DNA from: Lentinula raphanica
Taxonomy: Eukaryota; Basidiomycota; Agaricomycetes; Agaricales; Omphalotaceae
Direction of reading: 5' to 3'
DNA length: 64,000 nucleotides
Assembly (NCBI GenBank): GCA_027919835.1
Contig: JANVFP010000027.1
Location: 124,001-188,000, forward strand
The notes below the pieces were generated by a model, which worked only from the letters and a program-made list of their open reading frames with translations, made no database searches and was not told the DNA's origin. How positions within the stretch are numbered: position 1 is the first letter of the stretch; each line of letters begins with the position of its first letter. Positions 47,601-58,824 of this stretch are shown here, piece after piece. A program made the position numbers and the translations under genes.

Positions 47601-50600
47601 GTGATTTCTGGGTTCGATTTGAAGACATTGCCCTTATGACGGAATATGATGATCGTGCTCTTCGGTGGAGATTGCTGAAGCAAATTCAGAACCATTTACG
47701 GAATCGTCTGGTGGATCATGGGGAGATACCTGATACCCTTTCAGGAGTAGTGGATAAGCTCATGTCCCTTGATGGAGCAAGACAAGCTTTCAACCAAGTT
47801 GGATTGGGATATAAACCCAACAAAAGCACATGGAATCGAAACCCTGAGCCAGCCTCCACTGGTACCACAAATGAAACTCCTGAGGTTTCCAACAGCAATC
47901 AGAAGTTCAAAAATAATGTGCGAACTCCAAATGCCCGACAGGCAACCACCGATAATAATTCAGAAATATCTCTGGAAGCTGCTGTCATGGAAGAATCTTC
48001 AAACAAGTCCAATTCCAATGATCAAGAAAGATCTTACCCTCGAGTTGCTCGGGAAGAATGAAATTGAAGGATGAAAGAAGGACTCTGTGGTATATGTGGT
48101 TCCAAGGATCACAGATATCGTGACCACTTCCGCCATGATGGACCTCGAAATGTAACAGCTAGAGGTGCATTTCTAGAAGAATACAGCAGTGATGATGGTC
48201 CCTATGTGGAAATTGAAGGATTTGATGAACCTGTTCATGTGGATGATCCTATATTCGAAATGTGGAACTCAGAAAGTGATGAAGATCACTATCCGGGAAA
48301 CGAGTAGAGGATTCTGAACAACTCAGGGCGGTTCAGGATCTCCAGAATAATTATATCCATCTGTGTGCAAGTACAATGGATGAATCGCCCCTAATATACT
48401 CACGATCTGGAGATGCACTTATATTGAACTTGAAAATGGAAGAAGAAGTGGTGAAAGGATTGATTGATTCAGGAGCATCCTGAGACTTTGTAGACGAAGA
48501 ACTGGCCAGAAAATTTGGAAATGAGCAACAAGAGCTTACAAGACCTATACCATTACGGTTGTTTGATGGTGAACTTACATCTGCTGAAAGCATCACCCAC
48601 AAGTTGGCCAAGAAGGTTACCTTTGAGGATGGTACCACTCATTTGGTAGAATTTTTGATCACCAAGTTGCATCCTTCTGCACCCGTTGTTTTGGGAATGC
48701 CATGGTTACGGAAATTCAATCCTACTATTGATTGGAAAAATCTAAAGGTGTCATTCCAACATGGAGTCCAGCTTTCTGCAGCTGTAACCCAACATCTAAA
48801 ACCAAATAAATCCTGCCATATGGAAATCATTGATGTAGAGGAAGAAGAGATTGATCAGTCACTCACTTTGGGACTTGATGATCCACTGTTGCTACATGTT
48901 GATGAATGGGAACAATATCTTGCAGAAAAACATCACTTAGGAAAGGATCCCATAAATCTTTTTCAATCTTTCCCTACTACAACATCACCATCAAATTACA
49001 AACCAGACAAAAATTTTGATCACCAAGAAACCCACAAGGTCTCTTCAAAGCAAAAAACGCGATGGAGTGATACTACGGGTGGAGCAAAAATTGGTCTTGT
49101 CAATGCTGTTGCTTTCAGCAAATTGATGCAAGAGGGATGTGAAACATACACTCTCCACTACAAACCTAATGGAGAAATCTATGAATGGGAACAACAGAAA
49201 AAATTTGAGGAAGAAGCTCGACAGGCATTTGAGGATGCTAAACCAAAGCCTCCTGATCAAGAACAAAGATATGTTTTGTGGGAAGAACGAGCATCCCTGG
49301 CCACTGATGAGGACTCCTTGAAAAAATTTGTTCCAGAACAGTATCATTCCTTTGCAAAAACATTTGCTGCTGGTGAAGCAAAGACACTACCACAACACCG
49401 ACCTTATGATATCAAAATCAACACTGAAGATAATAAACTTCCTCCGCTTGGCAAACTATACAACATGTCAGAATTGGAACTCAAGGCACTAAAAGAGTAC
49501 ATTGATGAAATGCTAGATAAAGGATTTATCCGAGCCTCATCTTCACCCATTGGTGCTCCTGTACTGTTTGCCAAAAAGAAAGACGGAAGTCTAAGGCTTT
49601 GTGTTGATTATCGTGCACTCAACAAACTCACCAAGAAGAACCGATACCCCTTGCCCTTGATCGGAAATCTCATTGATCAACTCAAAGAGGCAAAAATTTT
49701 CACCAAACTTGACCTCCGTGCAGGTTATAACAACATCCGTGTAGCTGAAGGACATGAATGGAAAACTGCCTTTCGAACACGTTACGGTTCATATGAATAC
49801 TTGGTCATGCCCTTTGGATTAACAAATGCACCTTCATACTTCCAATTCTTTATGAATGACATCTTCCACGATCTTACCGACAATTATGTCATCATATATC
49901 TGGATGATATCCTGATCTACTCAAAGACTGAAAAGGAGCATGAAGCACATGTTCAGGAGGTGCTAAAACGACTTGAAAAACATGACTTACATGTTAAACC
50001 GGAGAAGTGTGAATTTCACCAGGATGAAGTGGAGTACCTTGGAGTCATTGTTTCACCAGGTGGAATTAAAATGGATCCTAAGAAGGTGGAAATTATTCAA
50101 AATTGGCCCCCACCTACTACCATCAAGGAACTTCAATCCTTTCTTGGCTTTGCCAATTTCTACCGACGCTTCATTGACAATTTCTCTGGAATCACCAAAC
50201 CTTTGACAAAGCTGCTATCAAAAATTCCACATGGGAATGGACGGAGCAATGTCAATCAGTATTTGAACTGCTGAAAAAAGCATTCACTGAAGCTCCAGTC
50301 TTGAAACATTTCTGACCAGAATTGCCTATAATTTTGGAGTCTGATGCTTCCGATTTTGCAATTGCTTCCATTATATCACAATACAATCTGGAAACTGGAG
50401 AGTTTCACCCCATTGCATTTTTTGCACAAAGTCTCATTGCTGCTGAACTCAACTATGACATCTACGACAAGGAAATGTTGGCAATTGTTGAATCATTCAA
50501 ACAATGGAGAGCATACCTAGAAGGATCAAAATATAAAGTGGAAGTGTTCACCGACCACAACAATCTCCAATGGTTTACTACCACAAAGGCATTAACTCGT

Positions 50601-52274
50601 CGGCAAGCACGCTGGTCTGAATTTCTCTCTGGATTCAACTTTCACATCAATTACCGTCCTGGCCGGTTAGGAATGAAACCTGATGCACTCACCCAACGTA
50701 CGGACGTCTATCCAAAAAAGGGGGGAATAAAAGAGGCAAATGACACCAATAACAAGATTTTCCTGAACCCCAAGCAATTGCTTGCCTCTTTAGTCCTTAA
50801 TGATGAAGCCAACATAGGGAGAATCCAAAAAGCAAAGAAAGATGAATATTGGGAAGATATGGTTAAGAAAGCAGAGTCAGATGACCCTGGACCTTACAAG
50901 TTTGAAGATGGACTTCTACTCCGAGAAGGACGGATTTATGTGCCAAATGAGCCAGATCTTTGATTACAAATACTTCAGGCCCACCATGATCACAAGTTAC
51001 GAGGGCACCCAGGAATCCGAAAAACACAGAACCTGATCTTGCAAACATACTATTGGAAGGGAATTCATAGAGATGTCAAACGATATGTTCGCTCTTGTCA
51101 TGAATGTCAAAGAGGAAAGTCAATCCGACAGAAGAAAATGGGCTTACTTAAACCATTACCAATTGGAGAACGACCCTGGAGCTCAATTTCAGTGGATCAC
51201 ATTGTGGAACTACCAATGTCAGAAGGATATGACGCCATCATGGTTGTAGTGGACAGACTCACCAAGCAGTCAATATTTGTGCCCTGTCACACCACTGACA
51301 AAGCAATGGACTTGGCAAGATTGTTCATCCGAGAAGTTTTCTCCAAACATGGACTACCTGCAGACATAGTATCAGATCGAGGAACCCTATTTGTTTCTGC
51401 ATTCTGGCAATCCTTGTGCGAAATTCTTTCAATCAAACAGAATCTGTCCACAGCATATCATCCTCAGACAAATGGACAAACAGAACGCACAAACCAAACA
51501 CTCGAGCAATATCTCCGTATCTTCGTCAATTACGATCAAGATGATTGGGTTGAATGGTTACCCCTTGCAGAATTTGTGTACAACAATACGCCCAGTGATG
51601 CTACAGGGATGACACCATTCTTTGCAAATAAAGGGTATAACCCCAGAATCACACTCAACCTGAAAAACGTTCCAAGTCACTCAGCACACTTGAAAGCAAA
51701 AGAGTTAAAAGAAGTGCACGAATATCTGAAAGAACAAATAAAACGTACCAACACATCCTATGCACACTTTGCAAACCAAAACCGGAAAGAGGAACATCAA
51801 GATTGGATCAAAGGAACCAAAGTATGGTTGAATACTAAGAATATTCAGACCAAAAGACCATCAAAGAAGTTGGATTACCGTAAATTGGGACCCTTCAAAA
51901 TCAAGGAAAAAATCTCCAGCCATGCATATTGACTTGAACTTCCAGGAATAATGGGAAAAATACATGACGTGTTTCATGTTGATCTTCTTAGTCCCCATCC
52001 CCCTGAATTCTATCCTCACCGAAAGAATGCACCACAACCTCCAATTGAGATTGAAGGTGAACCAGAATTTGAAGTACAGGAAATCCTAGATTGCAAACGA
52101 GTTGCTGGAAAAATGAAATACTTGGTGCAATGGGAAGGCTATGGGCCAGAAGATGATACTTGGGAACCCTTGGCACACCTACCCCGAGCAAAAGAAGCCA
52201 TCATGGAGTTCTACAAGGCACACCCACGAAAACTCCAACTCCGACAAGGAGAATGGGAAAGGGAAACCCAATGA
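44603..52274 (+). pseudogene. Gypsy gag-pol, ten in-frame TGA stops
   Basis: The first ATG gives 403 Ser/Pro/Thr-rich codons (44603-45814), then the same frame continues to 46330. Gag core: PSPFTGEDRNEWREFKEN (47280) to LVDHGEIPDTLSGVVD. Knuckle: CGICGSKDHRYRDH, with His where Cys is usual. Protease: LIDSGAS (48463). Reverse transcriptase: [28 protein letters not shown] (about 49897). RNase H: ILESDASD to TDHNNLQWF. Integrase: HHDHKLRGHPG finger and catalytic core with DHIVEL, SDRGTLF and HPQTNGQTERTN. Chromodomain: LVQWEGYGPEDDTWEP (about 52110). TGA stops: 45812, 45866, 45899, 47118, 48059, 48065, 48481, 50313, 50961 and 51930. Frameshifts lie near 46325, 47583, 48295 and in the A-run at 50219. 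It is inactive as sense coding sequence. Confidence 0.92.
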
Positions 52275-52453
52275 ATCAACTTCTCAAGCAATCATATATC
52301 ATGTAACAACAGTAACTTTATTCCAAAAATGTACCACCACTGCAACAAGAGAAAAACATAATCATCAAAGTCATCAAAAACATAAACAAAATTTACAAGT
52401 CAAGTCATTATTGAAGAAGAGTCATTTATAAGAAGAAATTGTCCTTAACAGAG

Positions 52454-54174
52454 TCAATCATCAAGGCCAGGATACATAAGATCACCATCACCAAGGAACT
52501 CCTCCCCAAGGTCATTGTCAATGATAGTTTCAGGAGATTGAGGACAGTAAGGAGGAGATTGAAAGCCTGACTCAATGGCAGGAGTCATCAGCACAGAAGC
52601 ACTCTCAACACTGGACCCATCATCATCATGCAAGAGGTATGAAGGATGAACATAGGCATTGAGTGTTGCCCATGTAGAGTCAGGAGTGCTCCGCAGAGTG
52701 GCAGGAAGATCAGGGTTGAGACGATTATTGGGAAGGTTGAGAAAAGGAATACTAGGTCGACCATGGGAGACATCATTGACCTCTTCAGCATAATGAAGTA
52801 ATTCCTGAAGATCTACGAACTCCAAACGACGGGATCTGGAATCAAAGGCCTCCCCGGTGAGGGACCGGATCATCTCCAGACAATGAGTGATGTAATGGGA
52901 AATCTCAAGTGTTCTATCCCAGTCTGCAGCATCACAATGACAAATAAGGATAGCAAGATCCTCACGAATAGCAGCCACGAAAGGCACCAAGTCTATGGAG
53001 CGTTGAATGAGCAGACCAGAAGAGATGCGTTGACAAAAAGCAACACTAGCATCCAATGTGGAACTAGTGTGGTTATTGGCAACAACAAGATCAGTGTGCT
53101 GTTGAGAAAGAACCGCATTAGCAGCCTGAAGCTGGGAAACCTGTTGTTCCAGGGAATGGACTTTGGTATTCAGATTGCAGATCTGATCATCCTTGTGTGA
53201 AAGCGTAGAAAGGTGAAGAGCATTGGAGTCCCGCAGAGACTCAGCAGTGGACTGCAAAAGAGCAAGGTCACGATGAGCATGGACCAATTCCTCTTTCACA
53301 CCCTCCAGCTCATGAAGGGTATCTGTCAAGTCATTTCGACTCTGAGCATGAGCCAAGGACTCATGAGTGGTCAACAAGTTCCTGGCCAAAGAAGTCAACA
53401 AAACATAACCCAGAAAAGAATGGAAGTAACAAACCTGAACAGATCATTGTTTTGACCAACGAGGGCATCCCGCGCTTCAATCAAGCGGGTATTGGCCATA
53501 TCCAACCTCACCTGTTCATTTTTCATCAGCACCACCTTGGCATTCAGGTGACCGACGTCGTTTTGGGACTCTTGCAGTCCCTCCTTCAAATCCGTGAAAC
53601 GCCGCCAAAGACCAGAATGGTCTTCATGCAGCTGTAAAAGCTCTGCATCAAGACGATTACGATCTGCAATAGCCTCGTCATGATGACGAAGCAAATCATC
53701 GCGCTCACTATGACAATACTCAGTCAGAATGGGACAGAGAAAAAAGAAATCTATATGCACTACTCTAATGCGGCTTGCGAAGATCGAGACTCAGCCAGTT
53801 GCTGCTGAAGCATTACCTGGGTATCCTGAACTGAACTAAAGGAGCCCAGTAGCTCGGTTAGCAGTGAAAGGCAAATGAAGAATCAGAACACACACACACC
53901 TCTTCAATTCACCATAACCCGAGATGAAACCAGTAATACAGCTGGCCAAACCGTCTACAAACCCTGTTGGAATCAGCTCCATACCAGAGCGGAAACTGAA
54001 GAGGCCATGATCTTGCAAAAGATGAAGCATTGCATCCCGGAATTGACCAGGCTCAAACGATGCAGCGTTGGATGCGAGATACACAAGACGATGAATCAAT
54101 GAGGGGTCTGGCGAAACCATAGGAGTGTTCTGCGGCACGACAGGGTAGACCGCCGAAGATGAGGTTAAGGACAT
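52454..54174 (-). CDS. Antisense coiled-coil gene carried by the Gypsy element
   Basis: Runs opposite to gag-pol, ending 180 bp from its chromodomain. Inferred exons: 54174 to about 53899, about 53838-53774, about 53718-53434 and about 53380-52454, giving about 520 residues. The head (SLIHRLVYLASNAASFEPGQFRDAMLHLLQ) is helical and probably folded. It is followed by DERDDLLRHHDEAIADRNRL, a long heptad-rich coiled coil up to QLQAANAVLSQQHTDLV, then a conserved-looking C-terminal block (CHCDAADWDRTLEISHYITH) and an acidic tail. I recall similar unannotated Agaricomycete proteins but no function. No internal stop is needed once the introns are removed. A TATA box lies upstream. Exon borders are approximate. 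Confidence 0.68.
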
Positions 54175-54250
54175 AATGAGAATCAGAAATATCTTGCAAA
54201 GGGCAGGAAATCCAGAAAGGATGACAACCGAAAGGCGACCCGAGGGGATC

Positions 54251-54256
54251 TTTATA
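54251..54256 (-). promoter_or_regulatory. TATA box of the antisense gene
   Basis: TATAAA on the minus strand (GCTATAAAGATCCCC), about 77 bp upstream of the ATG at 54174. This is a sensible spacing for a short 5' leader. Confidence 0.55.
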
Positions 54257-54279
54257 GCGTCGAAAAAACAAACCAGTGG

Positions 54280-56058
54280 AAAATTAAAAAATCAGACCAC
54301 TGGTAGACATTGACAACGAGGCCACATACCTGTATTCCCCTTGAAGTTAGTCCCAGAAAATCATCAGTCCTACTGCCTCAAGGCTCCCTTAAAAGAGGTT
54401 AATGAATGGAAAAACGTATGATAAGAAGGCAACCTGAGGAGAAGCATTGAATAAAAATGGTTAAACAAAACAAAAGAGAGCGCACCAATGCTTGTCCTGC
54501 CCTCGACGCCGTTAACCTCATTCATCGTGCCTCGTTTTTGTTGGTTCTGAACTCCGGTACAAGTTATGGCGCGATCGTTTGTCCATGGAGTCTTCGTCTC
54601 TTAGCAAGGCTATTACCTTGGCCTTGCGTGTCTTGAACTAAAAAGCATGTATTAGTATCAACAACGACCGAGTTTTGAAACTCGTACTTGCTAGTTTCTG
54701 TTCATCTCGAACTCCGATTCCTCAAATTTCGTCGCAACTCCACGCAGCAGTCTTAAACTTCTGATTCCGCGGTTGAGTTCATGCTCAGTTGTCCTGCAAT
54801 CAAGCGTTGGGTCCTCCGGCGATGACTACTCCCGCTTGTTGTTTGTGTTCATTCGTGGGTTCGCGTAGATGTGCTGAGTAGTCGCCCCTGCATTGGATCC
54901 TCCATTCCTTGCCATCCCATTCACCTGCACTGGCCGTCAACGAGTCATGCATCGTGTCCATAAGCAAACTCCTTTGACTCACCTTCATTCTACTACCCAA
55001 TGTCTTCCTCCCCGGATATCCTTCACTTCCTATTACTGTAGTCACCGTGGTCTTGCACCTGCCATCGTGGTTCAAGTTTCTGCTCCCTCAAACCCTGAAC
55101 ATCAATTTCCTGACGTCAAATCACGGTCCTAGAAGCTGTGACACGATTCATCCGTTGGTCCTCGTATGCGGTATTGGTTGGGCCTGGCATCTTCAAGACC
55201 GTGCAGTCGTTTCTGGATGCCGCCGCGATGCTCGTAGTGGTTCCGTATTTCGACGCCTGATTCCCTAGCTATCATCCCCATGTCAGTTTCATCCGACACC
55301 TGTCAAGGCTGTTCGTACCTTCATTCGCCCTTATCCCTGATACTCATCCATTCGGAACTGCCGACATCCCTGGTGTTCATCACTTGCACTCATCCTCAAC
55401 CCTCGTGCCTCATTCTCGCTGGTCTTGGACTTTCGGCGGTTCTCCATCACCCTGTTGTTTCGCATTTATCTCTCAGAGTCGTCCACGTCGTTCCCTGAAT
55501 TGTCGTATCACAAGTCCGTTCACTGGTGTCTTAATCGTGGTCCACGTCGCACGAAATCAATTCGCGACCCCAGGAGCTAAAATATGTGTTAGTTTAGCCT
55601 AACGCCACTGATTCGTACTCGCACCTTGATTGGTGACCGCATGTTACTCATCTCTTGTCCACCCTGCTCGGTCCTTAGTTGGGTTGTCATTACTCAAATT
55701 CTCGTTGTCGCTCCTTTTGGCAGCCTCGTGGTCTCGCTCCCATTGGTTTTGTACTTTCGGTAGTCCTGCGGCGCTGTGTCGTTTCATTGCCTCAGCCCTT
55801 GTTCATCTCGCGAGGCGTTTTCCTTCCCATCTTTCCGCGTTGGTGCCTGGATGTTGCTGTGTTCCGTTTTCTGGTCGTCATCCACATCCCTTTATCCTCA
55901 CTCCTATCCTCCCTCTTGTCCTCACACTCCCTCTTACCTCTGCCATGTCCTTGATAGCGTTCTTGAGTGGTCCAGGTCCAAATGGGATGAGGCAATAAAG
56001 GAAAAAGAGAAGAAGGAAAGCAGACCTCGAGGGCTCGGTCTGGTAGAGGAGGGAGTAC
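54280..56058. other. Gypsy 3' spacer, no gene recognised
   Basis: 1.8 kb between the antisense promoter and the 3' LTR. It is pyrimidine-rich on the plus strand and fairly rich in TCG words. Frames such as 55630-55998 are Cys/Ser/Leu low-complexity with no domain. The purine tract for plus-strand priming is at its end (56044-56056). Confidence 0.55.
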
Positions 56059-56744
56059 TGTCAGGAAGCTGACAAAGTACTGTCCTGCCTAAATCACAGG
56101 CAGGCAATTCCTTTTGGGAAAGGATTTCCCACGGTCTGGCAAAACTCCGGAATCAAGAATTAAAAATGGTGCAACTTCAATAAAATGACCAAAACTTACC
56201 ATAAAAATAAGATGACATGATTTCTTTAATTCTCTATAATTATATGACCTGATTTCATAATTAGAACAACAAATAGTGGCATGATACAATTATTATGGCT
56301 CCATTTTTTTATTTTTTCAGAATAGTATATAAAGACCACAGATATTAGCATGTACCCCAGACTAGTTATTTTGTTATCAACCACTTACCCATTTCTGAGT
56401 CAACCCCTGTGACTGCAACCCTTATTTTTCTTGTCTGAAGTCCAATCCAGCAAGCTTATACTCTGATCCATCGACTGACGTCCAACCCAGCTTTGCGATT
56501 ATTACTCGTTCACTGTCTGACGTCCATCCCAGCTGTGCAACGACTGTGATTACCTGTCTGACGTCCATTCCAGACAACGTAGCCACACCATTTTGATACT
56601 TTGCTGACGTAATATTCCAGCAAAGGTCTGTGTGTTTGAATTATAGATTTCTAGAGCTGTTATTGGTGATAACCCCAGGATAATCTACTTTCTGGTGATT
56701 CAGCTTTCGGGTCCGTGATCGGCGTTGTGAACCAACCCCTTACA
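56059..56744 (+). repeat. Gypsy 3' LTR
   Basis: 686 bp, lacking the 293-bp MITE. By eye it differs from the 5' LTR at about four sites (for example GAGCCGTT versus GAGCTGTT). Confidence 0.92.
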
Positions 56745-57642
56745 CTTATGGACGACTGGGCAGCTTCGAGAGGTATCATCATTGAAAAGGTCCCTAAAGC
56801 TTCGTCAGCAGCCAATGGCGTTGTCGAGCAAGCAAACCGTATGGTGATTGAGGGAGTACGAGCGATGATTGAAGACTCTGGACTAGATTGGAGGTTTTGG
56901 GCTGAAGCGGCGGAAGCTTTTTGCTATATTTCCTCGATGGTTCCGACGTCGAGGGTGCCTGGCGTCATCCCGATCCAATCGTGGTACCCGGAGCACGCCA
57001 AAATCAATGTCTCGCATCTTCACAAATGGGGATGTCGAGTCCTTGCCAAGGACCTCGACAAGCGTGAAGGAAAACTTGGCAACCAAGTCTTCAAGGGTTA
57101 TCTGGTAGGGTACTGGGATTGAAGAGGTTGGCGAGTGTGGGATCCAATTCAGAAGCATATCTTTCCTGTTTGTTCCACGGAATTTGACGAGGGAATTCCA
57201 AATCGTACTCTATCGGAATCTAACAAATCGTATCCACTGCCACTTACTGAAGATGAAAACGTCGATCCGGACAACGCTGACATCTTCGACCCAATCTCTA
57301 ATGAAGACATTCCCGAAGAAGTGGTCGATCTAGATGTACATGTCAAACACCAGGACGAGGAAGGCATCATCTTGCAGAGATCTGCACGACACTCGGCTCC
57401 TTCACAAGCTCTTCAACAATTGCATGAGTACGAAAACGACGCACAAAGGGCACGAGAAAACTGTGAAGAATGGGTGAACATTGTTATTCTCGCTAGCGTG
57501 ATCAAAGGAGCTGGACGCATTGCAAATCCGATACCAAAATGTTACGATCAGGCGATGCGTGAACCGTCACTGTGGATGCCTCCCATGAAGAAAGAGTTCA
57601 AGTCATTAGAGGACCAAGGATGCTGGGAGTTAGTGGAAAGAC

Positions 57643-58227
57643 GCACCTGTAGCTGTAGGTTTTATGCATAACAAGTGGGCAACTGCCTGAGCCCTGTTTT
57701 GCATTACTAAGGGGCAGTTGCCCACTCAGCCAATAAATGAATATTTAAACTGGGATTAAGCACTGAATCAGGCCCCTCCCGTTGGGGTTAGCTATGCTAA
57801 CCCCAACATTAGGGAGGGGTCTGATTCAGTGTCAAACATAGGCCAATAAGGGTTAGGGGGTTAGGGGTTGGGTTAGGTTAGGGTTAGGGGTTTGGTTATG
57901 GGTTAGGGTGGTTAGGGGTTTGGTTAAGGGTTAGGGGTTGAGGATATATTGATAGACCTTAAAAAAAGACCCCCTATAGGGGGTGTCAGTTTTTTCCAAA
58001 AATGGATATTTCGAAAGAGACAATTAAATCTTTTTTTCAAAAATATTGAAAAATGTTTTTGCCTATATGTTATGCATAACATGTTGCCCAAGTTGTTATG
58101 CATTACATCCACTGCTATAGTGAAATATAGTGAGGCTTATTGAGGGGTAGGCAACTGCCCCTTGGTAATGCAAAACAGGCCTCAGGCAGTTGCCCACTTG
58201 TTATGCATAAAAGTTACAGCCTCAGCT
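57643..58227. mobile_element. 585-bp MITE with telomere-like core
   Basis: Terminal inverted repeats of about 60 bp share TTTTATGCATAACAAGTGGG and CCTGTTTTGCATTAC. GAAAGAC flanks both sides (57636-57642 and 58228-58234), a probable target duplication in the Copia reverse transcriptase (frame VER/PVDAK). Inside are a nested hairpin (57762-57832, around TTGGGGTTAGC and its complement), a GGGTTA-rich tract (57849-57942) and the palindrome CCCCCTATAGGGGG (57970-57983). No coding capacity. Confidence 0.88.
57849..57942 (+). repeat. Degenerate interstitial telomere-like (GGGTTA)n tract
   Basis: About 94 bp built from GGGTTAG, GGGGTTAG, GGGGTTTG and GGTTAG units. The basidiomycete telomere repeat is TTAGGG, so the tract is telomere-like. 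Unit length is irregular (6-9 bp). Confidence 0.8.
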
Positions 58228-58339
58228 GAAAGACCAGTGGACGCGAAGATTCTGAAAGGGATGTGGGTATATGATCTGAAGGTAGACGGTGATGGAGAAA
58301 TATTGGCAAGGAAAGCGAGATGGGTGGCGAGGGGCAATA

Positions 58340-58824
58340 CACTGGCAGGGAACCAATATATGCCACCTGTGAAAGGCTTTGTAATATATTTTATTTTACT
58401 GATTATTTTACACAGGGAAAATAATTAATATTACATTTACAATAATATCTGCAAAAGAATAAATTATATGGCACATATAACGGCCGAAAAACAACATGGC
58501 GCCGATCATCGCCCGTTGCTTTTCGCAGCTGTAATATATACTCTTTTTCCCACGCAAAATGATTTTGTAAAATATAATATTTTACTGGGGTCAAATATAC
58601 ACTATAAAATCGGGAAAAAATTCTGAAAAATCTAACATATATCTTCGAATATATTGCCCATTTTTACGGAAATTTTTCGGCCGTTATATGTGCCATATAA
58701 TTTATTCTTTTGCAGATGTTATTGTAAATGTAATATTAATTATTTTCCCTGTGTAAAATAATCAGTAAAATTAAATATATTACAAAGCCTTTCACAGGTG
58801 GCATATATTGGTTCCCTGCCAGTG
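58340..58824. mobile_element. 485-bp foldback MITE with ATA target duplication
   Basis: The ends CACTGGCAGGGAACC and its inverse open long inverted repeats (about 155 bp each) with only a few differences, meeting near CATATAACGGCCGAAAAA. ATA flanks both sides (58337-58339 and 58825-58827). Removing the element restores the Copia codons ...RGN-MQRPGMD. A 3-bp duplication suggests a PIF/Harbinger-like mover. Confidence 0.9.

Larger units (their letters stand above)
43588..56744 (+). mobile_element. Chromodomain Gypsy LTR retrotransposon with antisense gene
   Basis: LTRs (43588-44573 and 56059-56744) begin TGTCAGGAAGCTGAC and end CCTTACA. A perfect CTTAT duplication flanks it (43583-43587 and 56745-56749) inside the Copia integrase. 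A purine tract AGAGGAGGGAG precedes the 3' LTR. Order: gag, protease, reverse transcriptase, RNase H, integrase, chromodomain, then an antisense gene and a 1.8-kb spacer. At 13.2 kb it is long for a fungal chromovirus because of the two last parts. The LTRs differ at only about four of 686 shared positions by eye, so insertion was recent. Confidence 0.95.

Noticed and set aside
55630..56072. Overlapping frames in the Gypsy spacer
   Set aside because: Pyrimidine-rich DNA produces long Ser/Leu/Cys frames on all phases; no motif supports a gene.
57849..57942. Telomere fusion or chromosome end
   Set aside because: The GGGTTA tract lies inside intact MITE ends with a target duplication and coding Copia sequence on both sides.
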